Shown here: positions 36,633 to 48,300 of the stretch, piece after piece
Layout: each line of letters begins with the position of its first letter
Position numbering within the stretch: the first letter of the stretch is position 1
Source of the DNA: Corynebacterium sp. p3-SID1056
GTDB lineage: Bacteria; Actinomycetota; Actinomycetes; Mycobacteriales; Mycobacteriaceae
Length of the DNA: 64,000 nucleotides
Direction: 5' to 3'
Assembly: GCF_025152525.1 (NCBI RefSeq)
Contig: NZ_JALXXL010000002.1
Span: 186,001 to 250,000, forward strand
Made by a program: the position numbers and the translations under genes
The notes under the pieces: generated by a model
Seen by the model: the letters and a program-made list of their open reading frames with translations, nothing else
What the model was told of the DNA's origin: nothing
Databases searched by the model: none

Positions 36633-39600
36633 TCAGCTCCGACCTTCAGTCTCCATCACCGACTCATAATGAGGCTGCAGCCTCTCCTCCGTGAGAGAAG
36701 GGAGTCGCTTGAGATCCAGCAATCGAAGAGCTTCGCGCATCACAGCTTCACGGTCGGTAGTCCCTACTCGATAGAAGGCCTTTAGCACGTGCGCACGGAG
36801 TTCCATCGGGGGAATGTCATGGATTCTTCGAGGGCCTCGCTCCCGGAGATTCACCATTTCCTGTTGAGGAAGGCGGAACGTCTTCTCCTTGAATCCTCGC
36901 GTGTTCAGAGGATCGTCCATCTCCACTTCCCCGCTGTTCCGCAGCATCGAAAGTATCGGGTTGAGTCTGGAAGTGACCTTTTTAGTCACACGCGAATCCC
37001 CGCTGGCCTTCACGTAGCGAGAGAACAAATAGCTCGCGAGCATCGGGCCTTCAACCTCGAGGATCTCCAGTAGCCCTCTCTTGAGCTCTTGTGGGGTAGC
37101 CGAGTGTACCGGCACGGTTGTGCCGGTAAAGGACTCATATGGCCCCGCGGCCCGCATAGGGGCACTTGCGAGAGTCACCGGAGTGTTGCCGCCAGTTCGG
37201 TGCACAATTCCACGGTTAGGAGCTGCGCTGCTGAGCGGCGTATGCGTGTCTCCTGTGGTGCCAGTTTCAGTGGCGTTCGCCTGATCTATGGGGGCAGCGT
37301 CCTGCCACCGGTTTGAAGGCTTCCCGGAGGTTGGGCGTTTGTTCAATTCCAAACGAACACGATTTGGCTCGCTGTCTCGAGTTTCAATTTGAGGAGGAAC
37401 GCCGACTGACGTGCTGGTGGGTGTTTCTCGCTCTGAAGGCGAGGCTACGTCTGCCTCAGGAGTTGAAGACTCTTCTGACTCGATGCGGGCGGGAAGGGAT
37501 GTTGCAACAGTCGGCTCAGATGATTCTTCCGGTTCAATGGGATCTGGATTTTCTGGCTCCGGTGCCGCTTCGATGTCTGCGATGTCTTCTTCACTGTTGA
37601 GCACCTGTGCTGAGGCCGTTTCAAGTTCAATTGGGGCATCATCTGCAAAGACAGCTTCAATGATTTCTACGTTCTTGGAAGGATCGAAACTGATCTCCCG
37701 GCTAGCGGGGTAAATGCCCAATTCGTCGAGTGCATCCCAGACTTTCTGCATTTGCGTGTCTGGATCGAGGTAGAAGTCGGACTCAAAAAAGCGCACGAAA
37801 GTCCACCCGAGACGTTCGAGCTCACGCTGACGTTGTTGATCAGCAAGTGCTTGTTGGTCACCATGCCAAAAGTCTCCATCGCACTCTACTGCGAGGCGTC
37901 CTTCAGCTCCGACTACCACTAGATCAAGCCGGTACCCAAACGCGCGGTACTGAGGAATAACCTGGTAGCCGCGCTCCACAATGCGGTTGTAAACGCGTTG
38001 TTCAAAGAGCGAGTCGAATGGTTCCACGCGCTCGTCGTTCGACACGAGTTCGCTAACCTTTGACTCCGGCTGTGCTTGGGCCACCTCATAGGCGTATTGG
38101 AGGAGTTTTGCGCGAATGTCCTCTGGATTGAGTTCCTCGAACCCGACCGAATGGAAGAGCCACACCTGGTCTTTCGCACGGCTCACCGCGACGTTGTAGC
38201 GCTGAAGGAATGTGCTCGTCGTAAGCACCGAAATTCGAGAATCAGGGGAAGAAGGCTGGACCATGCTGAGGAAAATCACATCGCGCTCAGCACCCTGGAA
38301 TTCTGCGGGTTTACCGACCTTGAGATCGCGTTCCTCCCAGATTTCTGGTGCGAGCTTTTCAAGCAATCGAGCCTGGATGTATTGTGCCTGCCCTGGTTCG
38401 CTGAGAAGAGATATAACGCCAAGCGTTTTTCCTGCATATGCTGGATCTTCGAGGACTTCGAGAACCTTGCTTACGAGAGTGTCCGCTTCTGCGGTATTGA
38501 CACGCTTGGAACCACTTTCTGTCTCGAACGCATTGGGGGTTCGAGTGATTTTGAAGGGTGCCAGACGTTCAGGCTCGATAGCTCGTACCGGTTTGAGCGA
38601 AATGTTTTCAGGTTCGTAGATGTATCGGTTCGAAAACTCGATGATTTCCGGCACGCAGCGTCGATGTTCTTCCAAGGTGATCCGCCCGCCGTAGCGCATA
38701 TTAGCTTCATCGAAGAGCGAGCGTGCTGGGTCCGTCCAAGTATCAACGCGATCAAAATCGCTCAGGTACTGGCGAGCCAGCTTCCGGATCTCTTGTTCGT
38801 TTGCAAAACTGGTCGGCGAAACCTGCTTGTCATCGCCAATCACAACGATTCGGGGCGCAAGGTACTGCAGGAAGAGAGCGTCAACACCTGACTGGGAGGC
38901 CTCGTCGACGATGACGACGTCGAATATGTTCTCCTCTAAACCAAACTGTTCGACGACCTTGTAAATAGGCATGATCCAGACAGGGACAGCCGACTGGCAA
39001 GCCTCAAGATTCTTACGTACGTCGCGTCGCTTTTGGTCAGCATACTTTCCGGTACCCTTGCCAAGTCGCTTTACCGATTGGCTATAAGCGATCAGTTTGA
39101 CGCGCATGGATTGATCGATGCGTTCAGGGTTGGCTGCCTTTGCCCATGCTCGTTCGGCTGCCAGCGCGGAAAGCGTTCGGGTTATTTGCGTGTCGACCGC
39201 TTCGACCGAATCAGACAACTCGTTCAAATTTGGCGCGTGCCGCTGTGACACGAGCTCACCCATCTGCGCCCAGCACCGCGCGGATTCGGCCATTCGGACA
39301 CGGTCCCGCCAAAAGTCCTGATCAGCGTGATCGACTACTTTTCCAGCTAGGTTTGAGGACCAGTCCGTAGCGCGTTCTGTAAGGGAATCGCGTCTGCGCA
39401 ATTTGCTCGACAGCGCCACATTCGCGTGCGCCATCTTGAGCGATTCGGAGAAAGCGTGTGCATCTCGAAGGCCCAGGGCATCTTCCATGGGCCCCATCCA
39501 GTGTAATGGGCCAAGCTTGCCTTTTGCCGTGGTCAGCGAGCAGATCGCGGATCTCATGCGCTGTGATTGTTCTTCCGCCAGAGAAATACGCTGAGTATGC

Positions 39601-42104
39601 GTGTTCAGAAGCTCCAGCCGCGACTTAAGCGAGGGGAGCTCCTCTAGGGCTACCTCAAAACCGTATCTGTTGAGCCATTCAACGCGCGAGACTATTCGCT
39701 CCGCCTCTTCGAGGGAGGCACTGTATTCAGCAAGCGTGTTGTCCCAGAACAAGAGAATGTCTCTTGGAGAAGAGTTGCTCGGAGGTGCGGAGTAATGCCA
39801 TGCGCTGTGCATGGGCTCCAGCGCCCACTGAAACTCTACGTACGTCTGATACAACGTAATGTCGGCTGAAGTCGTGGGAGGGACACCGTTGACAAGGACG
39901 TTTTCAAAAAACGGCATCGCTTCTTTAACGATGCTATTGGTGAAGAGGCCGGTTTTTGGCATGCCGTCGGCTTTCACCTTGATCGAACCGCCAGCGTCTA
40001 GGAAGCCCTGGAGCGAGCGTGCGGCGGGCATAAACCTGTCAATGGGTCCCTTGCCGCTAATGTGCTTGAGAGCTGAAAGGCGCTCGTCGAAGGCGTGGGC
40101 ATTTTTTAGATCGTTGCGAAGCTTCTCAAGGAGTTGCCTTTCCTTCGCTAGCGAGCCGGCTCTTACAGCAGCATACAAATCGTCGGCCCAGGGAAATGGG
40201 GCCGTTTTGACCTTGCTGACTTGTTCATCGAGTTCCTGGATTTTGCGGAGAACCCCCGATTGGGCCGCGGGTGCGAGGGTATTCCAGGCCGATATTTCAC
40301 TTTCAGGTACCGCAGCCTCCGCCTCCAGGCGATCCTGCACTATGCCTTCTTCTTCCAGATGGAGTTCTTCAACCTCCTCAACGGTGGGAAGATCGTTGAA
40401 GTTAAACGTGTCGCCCAGGGGTGACACTCTATGCGCTGAAAGCTCTTCGGAGTCGAGGAGCGAAAACCACTCCTCAATCTCTTCCGTGCTGAGGGGGAAA
40501 GGTTTCGTTAGCGATAACTCGTCAAAGGAGAGTATCCAATCAAACTTTAATTTCTCACTAGACCATTTCGTTATCGCCTTTGATGGCCGAAGTTCATAAC
40601 CAGGTATGTCCAGCGGAGTATTCTCTGCTTCCATTGCCGCAGACCAGTCTCGTAGCAGCTGTGTGCGTTTCTCTCGAAGCGCGTTGAGCCTCTGCTCGAG
40701 TGAAACAATGTCCCGTTGTGACTCGTATTCGTCGAAGTGAGTGGATCTATGGTTAATCGTTTCGACTGCTACCCGGAGATCTGAGAGGTCAGATTGGTTC
40801 GAACTGATGACGGAAACGGCAAGTTCTTGGATCTCCGCGGGGAGTTTTCCTCGGAGCTCGTAAAGCGCGCGATCTGCCTGAGCAGTGACAAGTACGCGGA
40901 GCCCCTGCGCGAGAAAGTGCGAAAGCATCGCGGCCGCCATATGAGTCTTACCGGTACCGGGAGGTCCTTGCACGATTGTTTGAGCATGTGAATCAACACG
41001 CTGAAGCACCTGCTTTTGCTTGTCATTGAGCGGAAGCGGTGTAAAAATCTCGCCGTTGCTCTCAAAAACGGCACCGGGGGTGGGGTCGGTACTTACCTGC
41101 GACGGGGCGTATGGATCGACGAGTGGGGCTAAACCAGCTGGTACCTCACCAGATTCCTCGATGCGTTCAGCGATGCGTTTAAACGCTGAAGCAAGGCCAG
41201 TTCTCTGGCGCTTCCGCATGATGATGGTGGGTTGCCATGCGATGACTGGCACATCCTTCGGCTGTTGACGGTGCCAAGTGGGGAGATAGGTAGCGTTGGT
41301 ATCCAGTCCATTGGTGGTGACATGACCAAGCTCCGCAAACGTCTCCTCATCAAGGGGGTCCCCTTCGGTACCTGCGAGCTGCTCCTTAGTATCCGAGAGA
41401 AAGGTGCCGTCTTCGAGTTTTTGCGGCGGGACTGCCTCAAACTCCATTCGAAGGTCGTCCTCGGAAAGGGCGAGCCGAATATCGCCACTTTGCTTGTCTA
41501 GAGAAATGTCCAAACCAATTGTGAACAGTGGCCTGTCGATGGTGCTCTTTTCTAGCTTCCACGCCAAATTACCTAGGCCGAGGACGAACTCGAACTCATC
41601 GGATTGTTGGTTGACGCTGGTTTGGATCTCAAAAACCTGCTGATAGGCCAAACCGTATTTACTCAGCCGAGACCACGTTCTCCATACCTGGATCCAGTCT
41701 GCAAAGGCATTCGTCACTTCTATTGAGTGAGGGGCATCGTCTTCTGACTCGAGAAGCTCCGGTTCGGTGTGCGGATCATCGATAGTTTCGGTGATCGCAC
41801 TTTCCAATATCTCTGGGACTTCAGGCGCGGTCTGAGGAGCTGGCCGCTTGAAGATCGCGAGAACGTTACCCCCGTCGAGTTCCCCAATCGCGTGTGACGG
41901 ATCCAGCTCCATTGCTTCCTGGAGTTGTTGGCAAAGGAAGACCATCTGCGTTTGCTCAGCAAAAGTCCGCAGCTGTTCAAGACGCAGCACCTTACCGCCA
42001 TTCTTTTGGTAGCTCGCGGTGGTAAGGACTGGCTTCTCTTTCCGCCGTTCTAATGCGGAAAGGTACAAGAAAAGGCGGGAGGCTTTATCTGCGTTGCTTT
42101 GCAC
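36633..42104 (-). CDS. giant SF1 helicase with Vsr/DUF559-type nuclease
   Basis: 1823 residues. Superfamily 1 (AAA_11/AAA_12, UPF1-like) motifs: Walker A VQGPPGTGKTHMA (about 378), Walker B VVIVDEASQS (about 1064), VVIGDDKQVSPTSF (about 1090), FQGAERDVIFLSMV, and YNVAVSRAKDQVWLF (about 1310). A long insertion with coiled-coil character lies between the first two. A Vsr/DUF559-type nuclease follows (RLDLVVVGAEGRLAVECDGDFWHG, about 1405), then a disordered stretch and a winged-helix-like C-terminus. The start is GTG at 42104 with GGAG. This architecture resembles single-gene helicase-nuclease defence proteins such as Hhe. The gene has lower GC than its rightward neighbours and diverges from the DEAD helicase. 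Confidence 0.82.
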   Translation of the reverse strand: MQSNADKASRLFLYLSALERRKEKPVLTTASYQKNGGKVLRLEQLRTFAEQTQMVFLCQQLQEAMELDPSHAIGELDGGNVLAIFKRPAPQTAPEVPEILESAITETIDDPHTEPELLESEDDAPHSIEVTNAFADWIQVWRTWSRLSKYGLAYQQVFEIQTSVNQQSDEFEFVLGLGNLAWKLEKSTIDRPLFTIGLDISLDKQSGDIRLALSEDDLRMEFEAVPPQKLEDGTFLSDTKEQLAGTEGDPLDEETFAELGHVTTNGLDTNATYLPTWHRQQPKDVPVIAWQPTIIMRKRQRTGLASAFKRIAERIEESGEVPAGLAPLVDPYAPSQVSTDPTPGAVFESNGEIFTPLPLNDKQKQVLQRVDSHAQTIVQGPPGTGKTHMAAAMLSHFLAQGLRVLVTAQADRALYELRGKLPAEIQELAVSVISSNQSDLSDLRVAVETINHRSTHFDEYESQRDIVSLEQRLNALREKRTQLLRDWSAAMEAENTPLDIPGYELRPSKAITKWSSEKLKFDWILSFDELSLTKPFPLSTEEIEEWFSLLDSEELSAHRVSPLGDTFNFNDLPTVEEVEELHLEEEGIVQDRLEAEAAVPESEISAWNTLAPAAQSGVLRKIQELDEQVSKVKTAPFPWADDLYAAVRAGSLAKERQLLEKLRNDLKNAHAFDERLSALKHISGKGPIDRFMPAARSLQGFLDAGGSIKVKADGMPKTGLFTNSIVKEAMPFFENVLVNGVPPTTSADITLYQTYVEFQWALEPMHSAWHYSAPPSNSSPRDILLFWDNTLAEYSASLEEAERIVSRVEWLNRYGFEVALEELPSLKSRLELLNTHTQRISLAEEQSQRMRSAICSLTTAKGKLGPLHWMGPMEDALGLRDAHAFSESLKMAHANVALSSKLRRRDSLTERATDWSSNLAGKVVDHADQDFWRDRVRMAESARCWAQMGELVSQRHAPNLNELSDSVEAVDTQITRTLSALAAERAWAKAANPERIDQSMRVKLIAYSQSVKRLGKGTGKYADQKRRDVRKNLEACQSAVPVWIMPIYKVVEQFGLEENIFDVVIVDEASQSGVDALFLQYLAPRIVVIGDDKQVSPTSFANEQEIRKLARQYLSDFDRVDTWTDPARSLFDEANMRYGGRITLEEHRRCVPEIIEFSNRYIYEPENISLKPVRAIEPERLAPFKITRTPNAFETESGSKRVNTAEADTLVSKVLEVLEDPAYAGKTLGVISLLSEPGQAQYIQARLLEKLAPEIWEERDLKVGKPAEFQGAERDVIFLSMVQPSSPDSRISVLTTSTFLQRYNVAVSRAKDQVWLFHSVGFEELNPEDIRAKLLQYAYEVAQAQPESKVSELVSNDERVEPFDSLFEQRVYNRIVERGYQVIPQYRAFGYRLDLVVVGAEGRLAVECDGDFWHGDQQALADQQRQRELERLGWTFVRFFESDFYLDPDTQMQKVWDALDELGIYPASREISFDPSKNVEIIEAVFADDAPIELETASAQVLNSEEDIADIEAAPEPENPDPIEPEESSEPTVATSLPARIESEESSTPEADVASPSERETPTSTSVGVPPQIETRDSEPNRVRLELNKRPTSGKPSNRWQDAAPIDQANATETGTTGDTHTPLSSAAPNRGIVHRTGGNTPVTLASAPMRAAGPYESFTGTTVPVHSATPQELKRGLLEILEVEGPMLASYLFSRYVKASGDSRVTKKVTSRLNPILSMLRNSGEVEMDDPLNTRGFKEKTFRLPQQEMVNLRERGPRRIHDIPPMELRAHVLKAFYRVGTTDREAVMREALRLLDLKRLPSLTEERLQPHYESVMETEGRS

Positions 42105-42306
42105 TATCGGGTCTCCGTTGTGTTCTTACAACTACGAGATCAAACTCGTCGGGGCACGTCAGCCGAAAAGGTTTCAGCATAGATAATGTACACGTCGCCA
42201 AACTGCGTTGAAGCGGAATACCCGGATTAAAAACGTTGAAGAGAGACCACCGCAGACACGGGAAAGACGACGCCAAACTGCGCCCCACCCAATACACTAG
42301 CTAGGC

Positions 42307-45300
42307 GTGTCTACTCTTCTACCCGTCCACGCGTCCGAGCACGTCCTCGAGGGCATCGCAGAGTACCTCACCACGACGTTTTCGCTGGCTAACCCGGATA
42401 CGGCAAAAGCGCTGAAGTCTTTCCTCAGCGACACCGCCACCGGCATGTTCCGCGGTCCGTACGTACGCACTCGCCTGCCGTACGCGCGCGCCACGGACTG
42501 GGAGGGGCTCCTGGAGTGGCTGCCCAAGTGGTTCACGCCGTACCACCACCAGGAGGAAGCCTTCCGCCGTCTGCGCAGCCGGGACGAGGCCGGCGAGCGT
42601 CGGCCAGAGCCCACGCTGGTGATTACGGGCACCGGCTCGGGTAAGACGGAGGCCTTCCTCTATCCCGTCCTCGCGCACGCGAAGCGGATGCGGGACCAGG
42701 GCCAGCGCGGAGTGAAGGCGCTACTGCTCTACCCTATGAACGCACTCGCCAGCGATCAGGCCAACCGTCTAGCCAAGCTGCTTACCTCCGAGGCCGGCCT
42801 TGAGGGTGTGGACGCGGGCATCTACGTCGGTGATCAGAACACGGGCGTGACGAAGGTGACGCCGGATTCGCTCATCACGGACCGGGAGACGTTGCGTCGG
42901 AATCCGCCGGACATCCTGTTGACCAACTACAAGATGTTGGACGAGCTGCTGCTGCGCCCCGCCGACCGCGAAATCTGGCGCATCAGTGCCACCTCCCTGC
43001 AGTACCTGGTACTCGATGAGTTCCACACCTACGACGGCGCACAAGGCACTGACGTCGCCCTGCTACTGCGCCGCCTGGGGCTGATGCTCAAAGTGAACCA
43101 GCCGGAAGGCTTCTTGGGCGAGTACGCGAACAACCCGCTGGGTCGCGTCACCCCGGTGGCCACCTCGGCAACCCTGGGTGGTGAGGGAGATACCGGGCGC
43201 GTGCTGGAGTTCGCCGGCACAATTTTCGGCGAAAACTTCGACCCGGAGGCGCTGATCGGCGAGACCGTGCTGAGCTTCGAGCAGTGGCAGGAGGAGATGG
43301 CGGGGACGTATGGGGGCGGTAGCGGGGCGTCGAGAAGCGAAATGCCCGGTGTTGAGACCATCCGGGACGTGCTACGCGCGGTGGCGGAGGACGCGACCGG
43401 GCGCGAGCACGCCGAGGTCGTGCTGGAGGTCATGCGCACGCACCTGTGGGGCTGCGGGGACACGCTCGAGGAGATGATCGCGGCCTATGCGCAACACCCA
43501 CTGACTAGGGCGATCATCGAGGCTGCGGGTCAGGCGCGCCCGCTGATCGCGCGCGAGGGCGAGGGCACTGCCCTGCCTGCTGCAGTGCTTGATCCGGTGG
43601 TGCTGCGCGCGCTTAAGGGTGAGGAGCCGACCGAGTTTGTCACGCACCTGCTCACCGCGGTGGCGCATCTGCGCGCGCTCGCCGGCGAGATGTACGGCTT
43701 TGAGGGCAAGAGGCTGCCGGGTGTGGATACGCACCTGTGGGTCCGCGAGGTCTCGCGAATCGATAGGGCCGTGACCCCTACCGTCGACGGGTCGGAGTTT
43801 CGCTGGTACGACGACGGCGTGGTCGGCCAGGGCGCGGACATCACGCTCGATGCAGTACAGGCGGAAGATCAGGTGCCACCGGTGTGGCTGCCCGCCTGCT
43901 ACTGCCGCGCGTGCGGGCGCGCCGGGTGGGCCACCAGCCTGGAGCCGGGTACCGAGGCGCCGATTCTGGATCCGGCGCAGATCCGCAAGCTTTCCATCGA
44001 AGCGCCCGAGCGGCGCCGGCCCCTGATCACCGCGATCAACGAGCTGCGCCAGGCCACCACTGATGGGGTGGAATTCACCGCGCAGCGCGACCCGGAGGGC
44101 AAGCGCACGCCCATGTGGCTGCACACTTCCACCCGCGCGCTGTCGACTACCCCGCCCACGGAGGAAGAGCTCGCCAAGGGTACCTCCGTGCCGGTGCTTA
44201 CCTACTCCGGCCAGGACGCCGCCGAATACGCCAAGGATGAGGTCTGCCCCTCCTGCGGCGAGACGGACACCATCCGCTTCATCGGCTCGCGCGTGGCCAC
44301 GCTGCTGTCGGTGGGGCTGTCCAACCTCTTCGGCATGGGCGAGCTGGACCAGTCCGAGAAGAAGACGCTCGTCTTCGCCGACTCGGTGCAGGACGCCGCG
44401 CACCGCGCCGGTTTTGTCCAGTCGCGTTCCCACGCCTTTGCCCTGCGTACCTTCACTTATGGGGTGGTGGGCTCGGACACGGTGAGCCTGGCGGAGCTGC
44501 CGCAGCGCATTATCGACGCCGCCGTGGACCGCGCCCGCGACGTCCCCGGCGCAAAGGCCAAGCAGGCCGAGGCCCGCGCCCGCTACGAGCTGCTGCCGCC
44601 GGAACTGGCAGACACGGTGAACTACCGGCCCTTCTGGGATGTCAGCTGCGAGGCCCAGGCCAGGCGCAACGCCACCCGCGAAGCGAAGCAACGCCTCGCC
44701 TTCGACACCGCGCTCGAGTTCGGCCAGCGCGCCGACCTGGCCCGCTCACTGACACTTACCGGCGTGCTGAACGTAGCCGTGGACATCCCGGACGCGGTGC
44801 TGTCTTCTGCTGCGCGCGAGGCGATCGACCACGCCGCAGTACAGACTGCGCTTGATGGGCTCGAGGGCGGTGTGGCAGACACGGACGCGCAACTGCGCTG
44901 GGCGCGCGGCCTGGTCGAGCAAGTCCGCGAGCGTGGTGCCATCAACCACCCGTGGCTGAAGTCCTACCTCCGCGACGACGGCAACAGCTGGCACCTGCAC
45001 AACCGCCTGGCCAAGTCCAAGGGCGTGCCCTCTTTCTCCCGCGGCGGCGCGCCCGAGTTCCCGCGCGTGGGCACGAGCCTGAACGATAAGGACCGGGGCA
45101 TCACTCCCCTGTCCAGTCCGCGCGGCCGTTACGCCCGCTGGACCGCCACCATGTTGGGGCTGTCCACCCACGACGCGGCCGCCGTACTGCGCGAGTTCTT
45201 CAAGGCGCTGGCCAGCAGGAACGCGGTCACGCCCATCCAGACCACCACGGGCGGGACCATCTACGCGCTCGAGCCCGAGCAAGTCGTGGTTTCCAGTGAG

Positions 45301-48300
45301 GCCGAGCCGCACGTGTTGCGGTGTGGGACCTGCCACGCGCAGATGGGCGTCGATAAGCATGCGCGAAAACTTATGCATGGGCAGGCGTGCGGCACCCCCG
45401 GCTGCTCCGGCACGTACGAGGAAACGCCCATCGAGCCGAACTACTACTGGCGCCTGTACGCCTCCGCGCAGCCGCGCACCGTGGTGGCCAAGGAGCACAC
45501 GAGCCTGGTGCCGCCCGAAGAAAGGCTCGCGCTCGAGCACGCCTTCCGCGGCGGCGAAACACCAGCTGCCGACGCCCCGAACGTGCTGGTTGCCACCCCA
45601 ACGCTGGAAATGGGTATCGACATCGGCGATCTGTCCACCGTCATGCTCGCCTCCCTGCCAAACACCGTGGCCAACTACGTGCAGCGCGTCGGGCGCGCCG
45701 GGCGTCTGACCGGCAACTCGCTCGTGCTCGCCTTCGTCCAGGGCCGCGGGCCGACCCTGCCCAAGCTCAATGCGCCGCTCGGCGTCATCCAGGGTGCGGT
45801 GACCCCGCCCGCCGCTTTCCTCTCAGCGACGGAGATCCTGCACCGCCAGCTCGCCGCCTACCTCATCGACTCCACCGATGTAGAGGCGCTCGGCGTGCAC
45901 CTGGATAACGCCAAGTCGGTGTTCGGGTACGCAGGTAGACCACTGGTGACCGCGTTGCAGGAGGTCATCGCCGCGGGCGTGGACGAGCAGGTAGACAAGT
46001 TCTTGGACTCGCTGTCGAGCGAGGAGCTCGACCCGGAGCTGCTTGCCCGCGTGCGCGATTGGGCCACCGGCCAGGGGCCGGAGACGTTCACCGCGGCGCT
46101 TACGGCCGCGCGCGAGCAGTGGAACGCCGAGGTCCAGCTGCTGCGAGATCGCGCGAAGGCACTGAGCGACGTCGAGGTCGAGCTGCAGAAACGCGATGCC
46201 AACGCCGTCGCGTCTGTCGACACTGTCAACGCCGCGTTTGTAGACGAGGACCTCGAGCGCGAAAAGCGCAGCGTGAGCGCCGCCCGCAAGCGCACCCAGC
46301 GCGACCTGCACAACCTGTTATCCGAAGAACGCTGGGTCGCCGCCCTGGAACGCTACGGGCTGCTGCCCAACTTCACGCTTATCGACGACTCCGTGGAGCT
46401 CGCCGTGGCAATCTCCTACCTCAACCCCACCACCATGGAGTTCATGCCCGAAAGCTTCGAGCTCGAGCGCGGCGTGTCTTCCGCGCTGCAGGAGCTCGCG
46501 CCGGGCGCGACCTTCTACGCCCGCGGGATCGCTGCCACGATCGACTCGGTGGAGATGGGTTTTGACGGTCAGAACATTGAGCAGTGGCGTCTGTGCCCGG
46601 CGTGTTCCTACGGCACGCGCGTGGCGGTCGGCGGCGGGGCTGCCACCGGTGCCGTCGGCGCGTGCCCGCAGTGCGGCTCGGCTGCCTTTGCGGATAAGGG
46701 CCAGCTGATGGATGTAATCCAGATGCGCAAGGTCGCCGCCGAGGTGGACCGCAGTAACGCGACTATTGATTCCACCTGGGACGAGCGCCGCACCACCTTC
46801 TTCCACACCGCCATGACCTTTGCTGTGCCCGAGCACGCACCCGCCGGCGGGCGCTGGTACTTAAGCGGCGGCTTCGGTGCCGAGTACCTGCCGCAGGTGG
46901 AGCTGAGCTGGTTCAACCTGGGCAAAGGCCAGGCGCAGCGCCGCATGCTCGGCGGGCGCGAGGTCGACGCTCCCCTGTTTACGCTGTGCCGCATCTGCGG
47001 CCACGTGGATTCCGCGCGCGGCGAGAACAGCAAGTGGGACCACCGCCCCTGGTGCCCGAAGCGCAAGGAGCGCGAGGAGGACACCGTGACGACCGCGCTG
47101 GGGCGCACGCTGCGCACCCAGGGCGTGCTGCTTACCATCCCGCGCACGCTCACCGCGGGCGATAGCGCGACGATCCCCAGCCTCACCGCCGCGCTTAGGC
47201 TCGGCTTCAAGGAGGTCCTCGGCGGGGACCCGGACCACCTCAAGGTGGTCCAAGTCGCCGTGCCCTCCCCCAGCGGCGACGGGACCATCGAGGCGCTGCT
47301 TTTGCACGACAACGTGCCCGGCGGCACGGGCTATCTTTCCCAGTTCGCCTCGTCCGAGCAGGTTCGCGAACTTTTCGTCCAGACGTATAAGCGCGTGGCC
47401 GAGTGCGAATGCCGCAACGACGACCGCCTTGCCTGCGCCGACTGCCTGGTCCCCTACACCGACTTCCACGCCCGTGACGTCACCTCCCGCGGCGTTGCCG
47501 AGCGCGCCATCCGCGCCATCCTTCGCAACGAGGCTCACCCCGATGCGAGCGCCGACGCCTTCGAGGTCGCGTGGGAGCCGCAGGCCGACGCCCCCGCACC
47601 CGACGAAGGCTCGAGCCTGGAGCTGCGTTTCCGCGAACTGCTGCGCGCAGCACTCGAGGCGAGAAACGTCACGGTGACGGATCGACCCAACGCCGGGCGC
47701 ATGGAGCTGGACATTGTCTTCCCCGGCTCCGACGGTGAGCAATGGGTCATGCAAGAGCAGGTCAACGAGGGCTACACGGTCCCCGACTTTCTGTTTAGGA
47801 ACCGCCGCCGCTCCGACACCCGCTCGGTGGCAGTGTTTACCGACGGCTATGCCTACCACGCCAGCCAAGCCCACTTCCGCTTCCCGCAGGACATGCAAAA
47901 GCGCAGCTCCCTGTACCTGAACAAGGACTACATTCCTTTCAGCACCACGGATGCGGACCTCGACTGGTTCGAGCAGGAAACCGCGATAACCGCGGCGGCA
48001 CCGGCGTGGGTGACTCCGGAGTTGCGCCGCCAGATCGCAGGCCTGCCTGAGCTGGACCGCGGCGCGGTGGACTTTCTGCTCGCCTCCCCCATGACCCAGC
48101 TGCTCGACTACCTCAAGGCTCCACGTACGGCCACCTTCCCGGCGCTCGGCCAGGGGTTGACCAGCCTGACGATGGGCATGCCCGGGATGCAGCTTGATAC
48201 GGCAGGGGCGCTGCCGCGCATTGCGTTGCCGGGCGGGGTCTGCCTCGACATCGAGGTCAGCGGCGAACCAGCGCGGCTCTTCCTCGACGCCTCCGCGGGT

